Part shown: one piece after another, positions 10,387 through 22,389 of the stretch
Numbering within the stretch: position 1 is the first letter of the stretch
Layout: each line of letters starts with the position of its first letter
Assembly (NCBI GenBank): GCA_020744225.1
Contig: JAGMWG010000018.1
Location: 620,001 to 684,000, forward strand
Reading direction: 5' to 3'
DNA: 64,000 nt
Source of the DNA: Paraphoma chrysanthemicola
Taxonomy: Eukaryota > Ascomycota > Dothideomycetes > Pleosporales > Phaeosphaeriaceae
The notes under the pieces: model-generated
Databases searched by the model: none
The model's input: the letters and a program-made list of their open reading frames with translations, nothing else
What the model was told of the DNA's origin: nothing
Translations under genes and position numbers: made by a program

Positions 10387-12895
10387 GGTCGGGTGGATGA
10401 TAGTTGGTTGATTGAAATGCTAGTCTCTGTGTAGACGGTAGTAGCTATCAAGAGCCAAGGCGCTAACTCAATCCGTAGCCTTTGAACAGGCGAGATGTTC
10501 TGTTATGTAACGGGGGGCAGAAGAGGGGAGAAGTGGAGTTTAGGTCCCCTCTGATGAGTATGATGCAAGAATACCAAGGTATTTATGACATATAAGTTTC
10601 AAATAGGTAAGATCTAGTATATCCAATGAGGGAAATATAGGCACTTAAGAGTAGAACTGCGGCAACAATTCTGCACTAGGTAGCCCTTAAAAGCCATGTT
10701 CTAGAAAAGTAGACTGACGCAGCGAGGAGTCTCGGTACTTTTGCGAGGGCGCTAAACGATGAGTAGAAAACCAAAAATAGAAAGTATCGATACCAACCAC
10801 CAATAAGCATTATGGCTTAAAATAGCATAATCTTAGAAGCGCTGTTCATAACGAATCAAGGCGCTTCCGTCTAAATGCAATTTAGTCGATGAATCAAAGG
10901 CTGTCGCTGTGGAATTCATTGGAACTGTTCCGGTGACTACGCTGCAACAGGGTCATGACAAGGACGGCGCCAGCAGCGACCAGTGCGGGAGGTCAGAGTC
11001 AGGCGATCATGATCACGGTTCAAACGCTGGATACTACATGCGCACGTGAGCGCTGGTCACGTGATAGGATCTGTAGACTCCGTGGCATAGAGTCCGCAGA
11101 GCCACCATCAGATAGCAGTATATAGCGATGGCGGATTCCACGAAAGAAACACGTCGTCAATCCACGAAACAGTTCTCTGCATCTAGTTTACTCCCGGAAG
11201 ATTGCCCTTGACTCTTTGGCAACACATTCTCATCGAGATGATTGATTGACGTTCAACCAACAGCAGTGACCATACACCACCACAGCCCTCATCTCTCAAC
11301 ACGCTCCGACGGTCGGCACTTTGCGCCTGAGTTCGGTTCAGACCCCTTATATGATGCCATATTCCCCTTACAACACCTACCTAACTGTGTTTGGCAAGCT
11401 GGACAGAAGCTCAAGATTCCAAGCCGTATGTATAAAAAAACACCATAAAATCAAGGACTACAACGCTGCATAAGATTGTTGTATCATAGTAATGAATCCT
11501 TTTTAACTTCATCCAATAAAGCTTCTTCTGTTGAATGTCCTTCCCATGTTCTTCATGTAAGATAATCAAAAAAAAAATAAACCACACTTTTCTCTGAGGT
11601 ACTACTACGGATATAAAGTCGTATACTGTGCTATGTACTCGCTCTCGTGACTGTGCAATAACCCTAGAAAGATTTCCTCTCTTAAGCCTTGTTTGCCGGT
11701 GGTCATTGTAGATGTCTCCCTCCGCATGAAAACAATGCCACTAGTCCTATCTTAGACCCCGATATCAAATTATCATAGCATTGACAATTAATTCCCGACT
11801 TAACTCAAGTTGAAATCACTACTCCAAACGATATCCATCAGGAATACGGGGTAGAGGCACGAGTTTGGCCTAGAGCATCCCAAATGCAGTCACGACTTGA
11901 AGGCTATTTATTGGCGGAAACTGTGGCGAAGAGATCGTGACTGGAAATTTAAGTGGTTTAAGATGTGCCACCTGATAAGCGGGCTATGTAAGATACTATA
12001 CTTATCTGGTACATATAAGACTTCTGGCACTAACCAGGAACATGACAGCGCCAGCCAAGAAGGTACCGATCAGGTAGATGAAACTGCCTGCGATAGGGCA
12101 CACAAGGCTGGTAATTACTTCTGAGCCTTAGGGGAGGTTTCGAGGCTAATAAAATGCTATTGTATGAGAATTCGGAGCGATAAAGGCTTCAGGTTGGCGT
12201 TGTGGGAAGGGAAGTCTGTCGCGACACGGAAGAGGGCGCTGCAAAAGTCAGACTCGGGGGCGATAACAAGAACGTAATCTTAAGGGAAGGGTGGAGTATA
12301 GATATCATGCGTAAGATATAATGTACTAATTTTATAGATTTATATTGTGCGCATTGGTTTTCCAGTTACTGAAAGTCAACGTACCCATGGTTTGTCCGAC
12401 CACAGGAGGTGTCCGGTAACCAGGGGAAGGATGCTACTCAAATATAGCCTAGAGGATTTTATCCAACTACCAACGGCATGTTTGCAAGTGATGAAGTATC
12501 TTAATCGCCGTCCATATGATTGTACACGTCTGGTTGATATTTTGATGCGCTGGAATCTCGGGTGACTGTAAAGGTTTCCGGTTTTACTTCATCATGAGCG
12601 GTGCAGGCACCGGCTCGGGTATGAGACATATCAAGCACAATAGGCGCATCCCACATGATGATAGGCTTTCCTAGGCGAACTCAGATTTCTATGCGCATTG
12701 TGCACGTATGTGGCCTCTGTGCAAATACTTACTGGAACAATTAAAGAAAATGGCACAATGTACCCTCTCAAAGATCTATAGACTTGTTCCTTTCATTTCA
12801 TTATTCTTCATTGTGCCCCAGCCCAACCATTCGAGAGCTTCAAATACTCATCATTTACGCATTTCTTCTTGCTTCCAATCCAGTAAAACCTCACG
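10387..12895. other. Gene-free stretch of 2.5 kb
   Basis: No open frame here shows family resemblance or splice-compatible structure. A-rich and T-rich runs occur (near 11567 and 11513) and base composition looks more AT-rich than in neighbouring genes. No terminal inverted repeats, LTRs or transposase or reverse-transcriptase frame were recognised. It could be degraded transposon sequence, but nothing proves it. Confidence 0.5.
11043..11063. promoter_or_regulatory. Pair of CACGTG E-boxes upstream of a TATA-like sequence
   Basis: CACGTG occurs at 11043-11048 and again at 11058-11063, and a TATATA-like run follows at about 11117. In fungi CACGTG is bound by bHLH factors such as Cbf1. No coding frame follows, so this may be the promoter of a lost gene or of an unrecognised transcript, or chance. 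Confidence 0.25.
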
Positions 12896-13852
12896 ATGAC
12901 TAGGCCTGTCCTCCCCACCTTACTCGACGGTCGGCACCGCCAACTAAACCTATGCCTGCACTGGAAACTAAAGTATCGCCACCGTACCAGCGCGCTCAAC
13001 TCTTCTCTCATTCAACAGTGCTTCCCATCTTTATTCCAAGTCACACAACGTTCATTAACGTACTGCACCCAAGCCCAGAACGGGCAATTCTTCGGCGCGC
13101 TGTACAACGTCATCGAGATCCTCGCCGTGCTAGTACTTCAACGTCCAAGTGTTGACACAGTATTTGCACATTGCGCCGAGTTACAAGATCATCTACGCGC
13201 ACGCGCACCCGCCGTTCGGCAGGACGGTCTCCGTCTCGTGCAACTTGCACAAGGTTTACAAATCTTGTTAGAGCGACTACGTGATGAGCAACGCTGGTTC
13301 GCGGCCCGGGAAGTCCAGCTAGATTCTTGCCGGGGTGAAGAAAAGCTTGCCCACGCACTGGAACTGAGTTCTGAAGTCGTGAACAGGGCGTTTGAGGGTC
13401 TGATGGACGCGCATCACGAGGGCATGCACAGAGTTTGGACGACGGAGATGTACCTGAAATTTACAGGAGCGTTCAGAGACGAGGTTGTTCATGAAGAGAG
13501 TGTGTATAGGCGGGTGCAGAATGTGACAAATAGATCTGAGAAGGAGACGGAAGTTCTATCGGCTGAGGCGTTCTGTGAAGCTGTAGATGGCCTGCCCGCG
13601 TCTTACGTATGTTCAATCTGTCTCATTGAGATGGACGCGTCGAGAAGCGAGCAGTCAATTGTCGGGACCAAATGCGCCCACTTCTTTCACCGAGATTGTC
13701 TCAGTAACTGGGTCAGAAGTTCTGGTACGAGGATGTCATCCACGTGCCCGACTTGTAGGACGGTGCTTTGTAAATACCATGAGGAGACTCCGTTCAGTAC
13801 GTGGAACCGGCGTGAGATTAACCCCAGAATACTAGCTGCTGCTTCAGAGTAG
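12896..13852 (+). CDS. RING-H2 finger family protein, copy 3 (intact)
   Basis: An intronless 318-aa frame starts at ATG 12896. The C terminus carries a complete C3H2C3 RING: C239, C242, C260, H262, H265, C268, C284 and C287. This is the expected ligand set of a RING-type E3 ubiquitin ligase. The N-terminal ~200 residues are helical and match the genes at 5997 and 7021-8047 (QQCFPSLF, then VLQRPSVDTVFAHCAELQ). I know no named domain for this part, so the family looks lineage-specific. It is the best reference copy of the three. Confidence 0.85.
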   Translation: MTRPVLPTLLDGRHRQLNLCLHWKLKYRHRTSALNSSLIQQCFPSLFQVTQRSLTYCTQAQNGQFFGALYNVIEILAVLVLQRPSVDTVFAHCAELQDHLRARAPAVRQDGLRLVQLAQGLQILLERLRDEQRWFAAREVQLDSCRGEEKLAHALELSSEVVNRAFEGLMDAHHEGMHRVWTTEMYLKFTGAFRDEVVHEESVYRRVQNVTNRSEKETEVLSAEAFCEAVDGLPASYVCSICLIEMDASRSEQSIVGTKCAHFFHRDCLSNWVRSSGTRMSSTCPTCRTVLCKYHEETPFSTWNRREINPRILAAASE

Positions 13853-14163
13853 CTTTTGTGAGGATAGGAATTGTATTACTAGCAGAATGACGCGCCTACA
13901 TACACAATGAAGCCTATATTTTATTACTCAGAGATCAACCACCTCTTTCTCAACAGTACACAATACCAACATGATCATCGTTTCAATCCAAAACCCACCT
14001 AAAGAAAAATTCGGTTGAGATGTCGCTTGCTAGGCATCCTCTCGCATCGAATAAGTTTCAAGCAAATCTCTCACAGTTGCAGTGTACATGTGAAGGAACC
14101 AATCGCCAGTGTGTAGAACTCGGCAGCCCTTGACCAACTCAGTCATTCTCCCTCGTGTTCACC

Positions 14164-16113
14164 TTACTTGCGCACTTCACATAGCTTTCCGTCGTTATCT
14201 TCAACAAATCTCTCGCTCCCTACACACTTCCGGCACCACAGCAAACCTTTTGGATCGTGCTTATCCTTAATCTTCTTAAGCTTCCCGTAGTTCTCGCCCC
14301 AGAATGAGTGTTGCCAATCTGGCTCATTCGCATCTGGCTCGTTGAAGTATGCCCCCGTGTCCGGTGATAGCTGTCGCAATGGCTCCGTCTTATTCCACGT
14401 GACAGACTGGTAGATAGCGTCAATTATGTTGCGAGGGACATAACCGGGCCAGCTTTCATCAACGATGATGTGATTGAGTGTGCGGTACCAGGCAGGATTC
14501 AAGGAAACTAGTTCTGGATGGTATGTTGGTGGACTGGATGGGGCCACAATGTGGCCAAGGATGACTGGATTCCTGAAGAACCCCTGCTTGCATTAGTCCC
14601 AGTTCAATAGAGTATGTGAAAGGGGGCTAACATTTAGGGAATTTGCATCATTACTTGGTCCGATCTGCGCAAACACTCTCGCAGTCGCATTCGCATTGGC
14701 CAATGACTTCGGAGTCATGAGTCTCGAGCCATATGCTGACCCTGCCCTTCCCACATCCTCGTTCTTAAAATTTGTCCTGTAACCCTCCAGAAACGTGTCC
14801 GCGGATGACACATTGCGTTGAGATATCAACGAGCTCGCCTTATTTGCCAACGCTCCTTCGATTGGTGCCATCAGCTGCTCTATGGTACCATTGGGTCTGT
14901 CGTATAGGAAGAAGTTTCCAATAAACGACAAGGTAGGTGTCGTTGATGGCCCAACAATAGCGTAATACCCCTGTATGCCACCTTCTTTTAGACGTTGAAG
15001 ATCGGCATTAAGGATGCCTATAGCCTCCCAGAAGGCGAAAGTTGCGTTTTGAGATGTAGATGCGAGTAGCAATGTGTAAAGAGTCACATTGGGTGAGGGG
15101 TATGTCTTGAGCACAGCATCAAGAACAACACCGTATGTACCGCCGCCACCTCCTCGAATAGCGAAGAAGAGGTCCTGGTTCTGGTAGGCATTGGCCGCAA
15201 GGATGTCGCCATTTGGTGTGACTACGGTTGCTTCCAGGAGGTTGTCCACGCCCATGCCATACGACTGAGTCATGGGCCCGTGTCCACCACCTGTCAGCCA
15301 TCCAATAATGCCAACGCTAGGATTTGCACCGGTGACAGTCACAAGTTTATGGTCAGCCAGCGCCGAAAGAACATCTAAACCACTATGCCCGGCAGCGAGG
15401 CGGACTGCAGGTTGTGAATCGTTCGTTGGGCATGACTTCGCTTTGAAGGAGCCGATGACCTCGATGCCTCGGAAGTTGTGCGTCCAGATGCTCAAACTAC
15501 CATATCCAAGGCTCCTGTACGGTTTTTAGAATGTTGCAAAACTACTTAACGTCCAACTTACCTTCCAGTATAAGAGTGGCCGGTGCTCTTCACAACAACT
15601 CTAATGTTATACTTCTCAGCCCATTTGAAGCCACTGCTGACCTGCTCCGCAGTGGTAGCATTTATAATATATGCGGGATAACTTCCGATCGAACAGCCTC
15701 GACTACCTGCATCCAAATCTTCAGTCACACTGGTGCCATTTGGGTATATTGGATTGCATGAATTGTTCGTCCAGACAGGATAGTCAGTACTGATTGGATC
15801 TTGTGCGTGCCATGACGAGTTCGTCCACTGCGAGCGAACAAGTTTGCATTGATCTTCGTTGTAGTTTGGCTGAGTCGAGTAACAAACGGATGCCGGAGGA
15901 GTACCACGAATCAACGCTCCGGATACTGTGTCGTTCAATGAGTCCCACTCTGACTTTGAGGGCCAACATATCTCAGTAGGTATCTAATGATATTAGGACA
16001 TCTTCTACCAACCACTGTTTATCTCGGCTTACGCATTTGCATTGGCCGTATGTGGCTGCTACTAGGACTGACGTGAAAGACAAGCAAAACAGCTGTCTCA
16101 ATAGTGGATGCAT
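14164..16113 (-). CDS. Secreted FAD-linked oxidoreductase (PCMH FAD domain plus BBE domain)
   Basis: Four exons (16033-16113, 15562-15971, 14632-15514, 14164-14583) with introns of 61, 47 and 48 nt give 597 aa. The first exon encodes a signal peptide (MHPLLRQLF to about residue 23) and the family continues with CWPSKSEWDSLN. VKSTGHSYTGR holds the His that covalently binds FAD. The second conserved block (VGIIGWLTGGGHGP) lacks the Cys of bicovalent BBE enzymes, so flavin is probably attached by His only. The C terminus (FWGENYGKLKKIKDKHDP) is the berberine-bridge-enzyme domain. Substrate is unknown; members oxidise sugars, alcohols or secondary metabolites. The gene at 60905 is a paralog. Confidence 0.92.
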
Positions 16114-18250
16114 GCTGTAGTCACTGAAGCATCTCACGCAGAAGTTCATCCGTCTCCTTATGTATACATCTGACTTCCACCGATATGGAAGCATATCATG
16201 CCCATTCCAAGTATAGCCCTCGACACGTCATCCAACCTCCGACCAGTAGACGAAAATGAACGGGCGCTGTGACTGAAGATTGGCCCAGAACAAAAATGAG
16301 ACTCAAATGTTATAGACTAATGCCTGTGTCGCAAGATGGAAACGCTGAAATTACCCAAATAGTCCTAGAATGCTTGATCAACTACTCGAGAACAGGCACG
16401 GGGAATGCCAATCGTTATTCTTACAAACTTCCGCCCCCACCTCACATTTCTTGTAAAGCGGGCAAACGAAAGGTGATTGGATTATGATTTGGTATCGTCC
16501 AATTGTGCTTTCAGACGACGATGCTAACCAAGCCATGTCGTTCAGCTCCGCCTTGATTTAGCGATGCGCCGATCTGAAGGCTGAGCTGGCTCATTGGCGA
16601 GGTGGAGAACATGAAACGAGGAGAGCGAAACCTGCATGCTACGACGACCAAACATTGACATCGCGAAAACGCCGCTTGACAGTTATGCCATATGAGGTAA
16701 ATGGACGCATGTTGATCACGATTGTCGGGAAACCTACGATGTGACAGGAAGTGGGCACAACCAACCGGATGCATCAGTTGTGGTTTTTACTATACGGAAG
16801 ATGCATGCTTTGTATTTAGAGTGGCCTGTGGCTCGATAATGAAAGTATCGTAATTGATCAGACAAAGGCTTGACAGGACACTGCGTGGTGATATTAGGCG
16901 ATCGGAGACTGAGATAAAATCGCACGTTACGATAATAATCGAAAGTGGCAGTATAACATAGGCCACGCTGTGTAACATTCGAAAGAAAACTGGCAGGTCT
17001 CAGGATGTCGAAGTGTAAGGTTTGGAGAGGAGAAGGGTACGATAAGCGGCCACAAGAGAGTGGATCGAGACATTGCAATGTATAAGACAACAAGGAAGTT
17101 GGCGAGAGTTGACTGACGAATACGACAATAGTGTGCGACGGTCCGATGCGCGTATGGCGGGTCCCGTACTCGGGTGTCTAGAAGGAGCTGAAACGAATGA
17201 ATCTGATCATCTCGAGATCATGCCCGACTGCTTGGAACACGTAGTCGTCCAAGGCCAACGTAGCTGCAGAACAAACTGGGGACTGGGCGTGAATCGCGCC
17301 TGAAGGTTGATTGTGAAGATTTCTTCTATCTTAAGGTTGGTGGAGGCTATACTACACACCTGCTCAGGCAATTCGCCTACCCCAGACAAGGTTTGGCCAG
17401 TAACAACGTTACGATCGGGCGATCTAAAGACGCCGCTTAGTCATTGTATACCAAAAAAAGACGACATGAGGCCACACTAGTCCAAAGGGAATCATCGCGA
17501 AATGCGAATACCATGGTGCACTGCGCTGCATCGCCTTGAAAGGTGGATTCATGCGCAGGCTACAACCGGGTTGCGGAGCTAAAGGCGAGCGAATATGATT
17601 GGGCTTGCGCTAGAACAGAAGGCACTTAGCGCACTGTGCTTCATACCTGAGTACTTTCGCAATATCGCAACGGAGTAAAACAATCTCATGTTGAGCCGCA
17701 AACATTGTATCTACTAGGAAACAGCCAGATCGACACCTGGGTATTCAAGAACTAAGGTAAGGTACAATGATTCTCCTACACGGACATTGGGATTTGCAGG
17801 CCCTAGGCCAAATTTGGTGTAGCACCACAAATGACCGCCTCGCATTGAGTTCGTATTCTTATCCTAATGGCGTCCAACCAACGATGCAACCGATGCCAAA
17901 GCAAAAGCGCCAACACACAATGCCAAGATGAGTAGGTGTGTCCCCTCATTTCGGTGTCCTGCCACTTAAAGTCACAGCCTTCCCTGTGGGCCTTACGAGG
18001 CTGAACACGGCATCCAAGGCTTTGAGGGTGTTAACCGAGTCGCAATCCTACGGCAGCTCTGATTCGAATAGATACTCCCTTGTCGCGCAGCAGAACAGGA
18101 ACTGCAGATCGCACGTCGACCTAGTTTTCAGCCCCATCCATCAAGCCTACTGGTTTTCGCGCTATAAGGCAGTCGTGGTCGGCCCAGACGATTATCGGCA
18201 GTTCCCAGCAATCTTGCTTTACGATTTCTCCAAAGTTGTCAAGGCACCAA
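16114..18250. other. Gene-free stretch of 2.1 kb between divergent genes
   Basis: It lies between the 5' ends of the BBE gene (reverse) and the Cys-rich protein gene (forward), so it holds both promoters. Short frames (such as 16734-17093 reverse and 17938-18312 forward) show no family resemblance. No repeats or RNA genes are recognised. Confidence 0.45.
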
Positions 18251-19378
18251 ATGATCATGTGGATTTGGAGAATCGTGGTCTGCGCTTCGCTGAGTGCCGC
18301 CGTCAATATTGAAGGGCAATTCACGTTTCCAGATGCACCCAGGCTGCCCGAGCTAGCAAACGCGACATTTGAGAATCTGGGATTTTCCCCGTCCCTCTTG
18401 GATAAGAGGCAAAGCGCCTGTTACTCACCAAACAGATGGTGTTCCAGTAAGCTAGCTGCTCTCTTCCATCCTACTTCGCTCACGAGGGTGCTCAGATACT
18501 GGCCAATGCTGTGGACCGAACACCAACAGATGCTGCCAAAGTGGGGTTTGCGGCCAAAGCACAGGAGGCGACTGCTGTGGAGTGAGCCAGTGCAATGCGG
18601 CTAAGCCCAAGTGCTGTTCAGATACAGGCTGCATTGGTGCAAGTGATGCTTGCTGCGGAACCGAAGGCTATTGTCCGAGTCCTTTCCGATGCTATGAGTG
18701 GTACCGTAACTATGTGTATATGGGCCTCACTTGCTGTATAGACTCATCATGCGACGTTTATTGGAGTAATGGTGCCACTGCGACGCGGACGACGACCGTG
18801 GCGCAGACAGTCGGACCTCCTACACCAAGGACTTCGGCACCGCAGCTGCCAGCAACGCCCACTACGCGTGTGGGGACGGGTGGAGGGTCCTTCTATTCGA
18901 CAACTGTCTATTGGTCAGTTCTCTTGTTTTGGAGCGCCGTATATGCAGGTTTTTCCAACCAGCCACTAACGTATGTGCCAGGACGTACTACTACTATTAC
19001 TATACACTCATCTCGGGATTTTCGACCGCAACAACATCACGAGTGCGTACATCAGAATCATCGACAACCATACTCACATGCACTGCGACGGACAGAGCCG
19101 CCGCTCAGGCAATCTTTCTCTCCCTGAGCAGCGACCTGCCAACGCCGACAGAAGCCCTGGTCACCCCTCCCGTGACGCCAACACCAGGCGCTCGCATTCG
19201 CGGTTCCTGTAGCCCAGTAGGAACAACAACTGACTGCAGAACACTGACCGCTGGTGCAGCGACTTCATCGACCGTCTCTGGAGGAGGTTCCACTAGTGTT
19301 GGCACTCTTTCGTCTTCGGTGTCTGCACTTGCATGCGCGATGGCAATGTTGTGTGCAATACCGGCCGCTTTTATATGA
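18251..19378 (+). CDS. Secreted Cys-rich protein, probably GPI-anchored
   Basis: Three exons (18251-18446, 18496-18913, 18982-19378) with introns of 49 and 68 nt give 336 aa. The first intron begins GTAAGC; the second has a CTAAC branch site. A signal peptide covers about residues 1-20 (or from the second ATG). A region of ~90 residues then has six adjacent Cys-Cys pairs and many single Cys (for example CCGPNTNRCC, and CCSDTGC). It is followed by a Thr/Ser/Pro-rich stalk, a run of six Tyr, and a C-terminal hydrophobic tail after a Ser/Gly-rich stretch, typical of GPI anchoring. The Cys spacing recalls chitin-binding or granulin-like modules but matches none I can name. A cell-wall surface role is inferred. 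Confidence 0.75.
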
Positions 19379-21039
19379 GCTGATGGGGTTCCCAAGGCCA
19401 TCTTTATATGGCTGTAACTTCTGTTAACTTAATCTAATCTAGTAGGTAGTGATACGCTATCGATTGCGGGCAGCCAAAGTCTTTGCTGGACTTTGCGCGT
19501 ACGCAGTATACTAGTTTCCAAGTAGTGAATTCACCACGCTGTTGTGTCAACCTTCTATGACCGTTACTGGGTGAAGTTGAGTCATACCTGCGATTCCCTC
19601 GTGCATACAGTCGTATTGGAATGTTAGGGTGGTATGGCCGCCCTACATCCTAAAGCGATTTGATGCATCGTTCCCACTTTCCTATTTTGGCACTTGCTTA
19701 CCACCTACACCATCGCATCCAGCACCCAAGCTCAACAACCTCACGATACGGAGTCATACGTGACATATGATCATAATCACGCAATTCCATCACAGCATGT
19801 TATCATCCCAACATATCAAGCCCTATCACCGGCAAATCTGCCGACACTATCAACCATCGGTACGCCGCCCGAGATCACAATACGCACGCCACTTGATACC
19901 ATTCATGCATACTCTGACTATATCTAGCCTCTTCTAGAACCACCAACGAAGCACGCAAGCACAAACGTCCCATTTTGCCGCACTCACGCAATCGCAACAG
20001 CCTCAACATCCCCAATTTAGTCCCTCTCCCCGCAGAGCCTCACCCCGTCCCTGCATATCCATACCCCAAATAGGCAACCCTACCCATCCTCACACCCTCC
20101 CTTTTTTTCCACAACCACATCTATCCCGAAATCCCATCCCATCGCCTTCCTCCGTTCCCTGCATCCTTACCGACCCGAGCTCGGATGTAAAAGCGGGTAC
20201 CTACATAACCCGACCTTACTCATGCGAGTGATGCGACGCCAGGGAATGCCGACGCTATGTGTCACTGGCGCGCAGGGTGTGCGGTGGTACCCGACGCTGA
20301 ATGTGTTTTGGGTAAAGAGTGTGTGGACCCTTTTTCAAAGGGTCTGGGTCTAGACATGAGTGGGGTTGGGCGTGGGCGAGCGAGTATCGTGAGTTTTTCG
20401 CTGGAAGGGGTGTGTGGGTGGTGGGGAGGCGTGAAGCGGTGTGTCAAATTGGCGCGTGCTTTGGAGGGACGCAGATTTTGTGTTGTCAGTGCAGTAGATG
20501 TGCGAGACACGTCGAAGGTGCGATTCGGGGCCGAGATGCGCGCGTGTTACTTAAAGGTGTAGAGTGTTTGCCAAGCATCGTGGACTTCCCAAAGAGGCAA
20601 TGCCGGTGGTGAAAGTTGGATATGTGCAGATGATCACAACGCGAGGAGATGGAATGTTGATGAGCGTAGAATGTCATTGACTCTACTGCTTGACTATGTA
20701 TTATGTATGCGTTTCTTGCATGCACTGCACGCATTTGATGATAGCTCTGACTTTTCCGCCCATGCAAAACGCCGACTGGTACCTCAAAAATGCAATGAGG
20801 GGCTCACCACGGGCTCAACTCATGCATACCAGCGTATCCCACAAAACTCCGTGCTGAGTGACAAAAACAAGAGTGGTGTTCAAGAATAAACAAAGACCAG
20901 AAAACAAGATGCTGATGGGGTATATCCTACACAGTCCACTGTTGATCCGCTGAACGTTTGCGAAGAAAAATCGTAAGATCGATCGAAGGCCGTGAAAGGG
21001 TATATAGTAATGCATAGAGAAAAAGGTGAGAAGGAAAGT
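19379..21039. other. Gene-free stretch of 1.7 kb
   Basis: It lies between the convergent Cys-rich and arrestin genes. It holds pyrimidine-rich sequence (about 20000-20170) and G-rich sequence (about 20330-20450), with only chance-looking open frames. No element is recognised. Confidence 0.45.
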
Positions 21040-22389
21040 TTATAGGCTGAAGCTGTTGGAACGGGAGCTGCTAGCCGAAACAGGTTCGAGGACATCGCCA
21101 ACATAGGTAGGTGGGCTGGCGGGAACGTCCTCGTAGACTGGAGGCTGCTCCTCGTCCCAGGCGATACCCATGCCGGAACGCTCGGTAAGGGTGAGGTGGA
21201 ACTGAGTGCGGAGTACGCGTGCCGCACCGGTGGGAGTGGCTTGGCTGAGCTTCTTGAGTGGAGCCCACTCTTCGGCAACGACCATCTCGATAATGAGATT
21301 GTGCTTAACGCTCATGCCATTCGTGCTCTCCATGTCGCAAAGTGGCTTGAGGGCAACGTTGCAAGCAGCCTGGAACTCGACATCGATCTCGCCGCGCTCG
21401 AAGTCGGTCTTCCAGCCAGTCTTGACTTCTTCGTTGGCGATGGCGCGGACATCCTCATGTAGAACACCCTTGCCCTCACCACCAACCTTGGAGACGTGCT
21501 TAGCGCAAGCTGGTGCAATGAACTTCTGCGTCTCCTCAATGCGCCAGTTGAGCTTGCGTAGCCTCCACCGGGTTTGAGAATCAGCCTTGTTCTGCACAAT
21601 GCCGGACAAGCGCATCTCAATCGGAAAGTCGCCAATCGGGTGAATGACCGGAGGCAGCTTCACAGAAGCGGTAAGATTTGTCGGTGGGAAGATGCGGATC
21701 GAGTGCTTCTCGTTTCCAGGGAAAATGGCGCGCTTGACATCAATGTTGCTCCTGTAGGTGATCTTGTCGCCACTAGCGGTGGTAGCGACGGCAGAAAGGT
21801 AGTAATCCAGGGTGGCAAGGCTCCCATGCGTTGTTGCAGGGAGGTGACCTGGGAGCAAATGGCTGAAGGGGAAGCTGTGTGGGCCGTGGCGAAGCGAGGT
21901 AGGGTGCGTCAAGAAGTCCCACCTGTGGATCTCGGTTGTCTGGGAGCTGCAGTCTGCGCAATGCTGGGCAACCGGTTTCTTGGTGGAGACAATGGCGAGG
22001 AGGCGCATCTCAAACTTCTGAATGGTGACGTATGGCTCGTGAATGTTCATCATGAGCTGGCCTGAGAAAATTGCGCCAGTCGAGGTCTGCGCATTGTTGT
22101 AGAAGACGATTGGTGGGCTCTCTATGCGCATATTGAGCGAAGCGGCGCCTTGCGGCTCCACTTTGGGACTGGCCTTTGGGCTCTTCTTGTCCGCGTGATG
22201 CTTGTCATGGCGCTTGAAGATGTCCATGACGAGCGACTCTTGTGACTTTGTGGTTCCTTTTGTCTCGGGAGCCTCGTAGGAGTAGACTGGGGGAAAGAGG
22301 GGTGCAGAGTGGACCTTTGCAGATTTGGCCTGTTTTGGCGTGGAAGAAGGCGCCACCCTGACGAGGGTAGACAGTAAACGACCGGGCAT
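21040..22389 (-). CDS. Alpha-arrestin, LDB19/ART1-like Rsp5 adaptor
   Basis: 449 aa from ATG 22389 (MPGRLLSTLV). The frame extends further upstream but has no ATG there. The region around HSFPFSHLLPGHLPA followed by LDYYLSAVA is the conserved arrestin-N core of LDB19/ART1-type proteins. Three PPxY motifs occur: PPVY at 33-36, PPVY at 416-419 and PPTY at 426-429. These recruit the WW domains of the HECT ligase Rsp5. Such adaptors sit at the plasma membrane and Golgi and direct ubiquitination and endocytosis of nutrient transporters. The tail is Ser-rich, a likely phosphorylation site. Family confidence is high; the precise ART number is not certain. Confidence 0.85.
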   Translation of the reverse strand: MPGRLLSTLVRVAPSSTPKQAKSAKVHSAPLFPPVYSYEAPETKGTTKSQESLVMDIFKRHDKHHADKKSPKASPKVEPQGAASLNMRIESPPIVFYNNAQTSTGAIFSGQLMMNIHEPYVTIQKFEMRLLAIVSTKKPVAQHCADCSSQTTEIHRWDFLTHPTSLRHGPHSFPFSHLLPGHLPATTHGSLATLDYYLSAVATTASGDKITYRSNIDVKRAIFPGNEKHSIRIFPPTNLTASVKLPPVIHPIGDFPIEMRLSGIVQNKADSQTRWRLRKLNWRIEETQKFIAPACAKHVSKVGGEGKGVLHEDVRAIANEEVKTGWKTDFERGEIDVEFQAACNVALKPLCDMESTNGMSVKHNLIIEMVVAEEWAPLKKLSQATPTGAARVLRTQFHLTLTERSGMGIAWDEEQPPVYEDVPASPPTYVGDVLEPVSASSSRSNSFSL

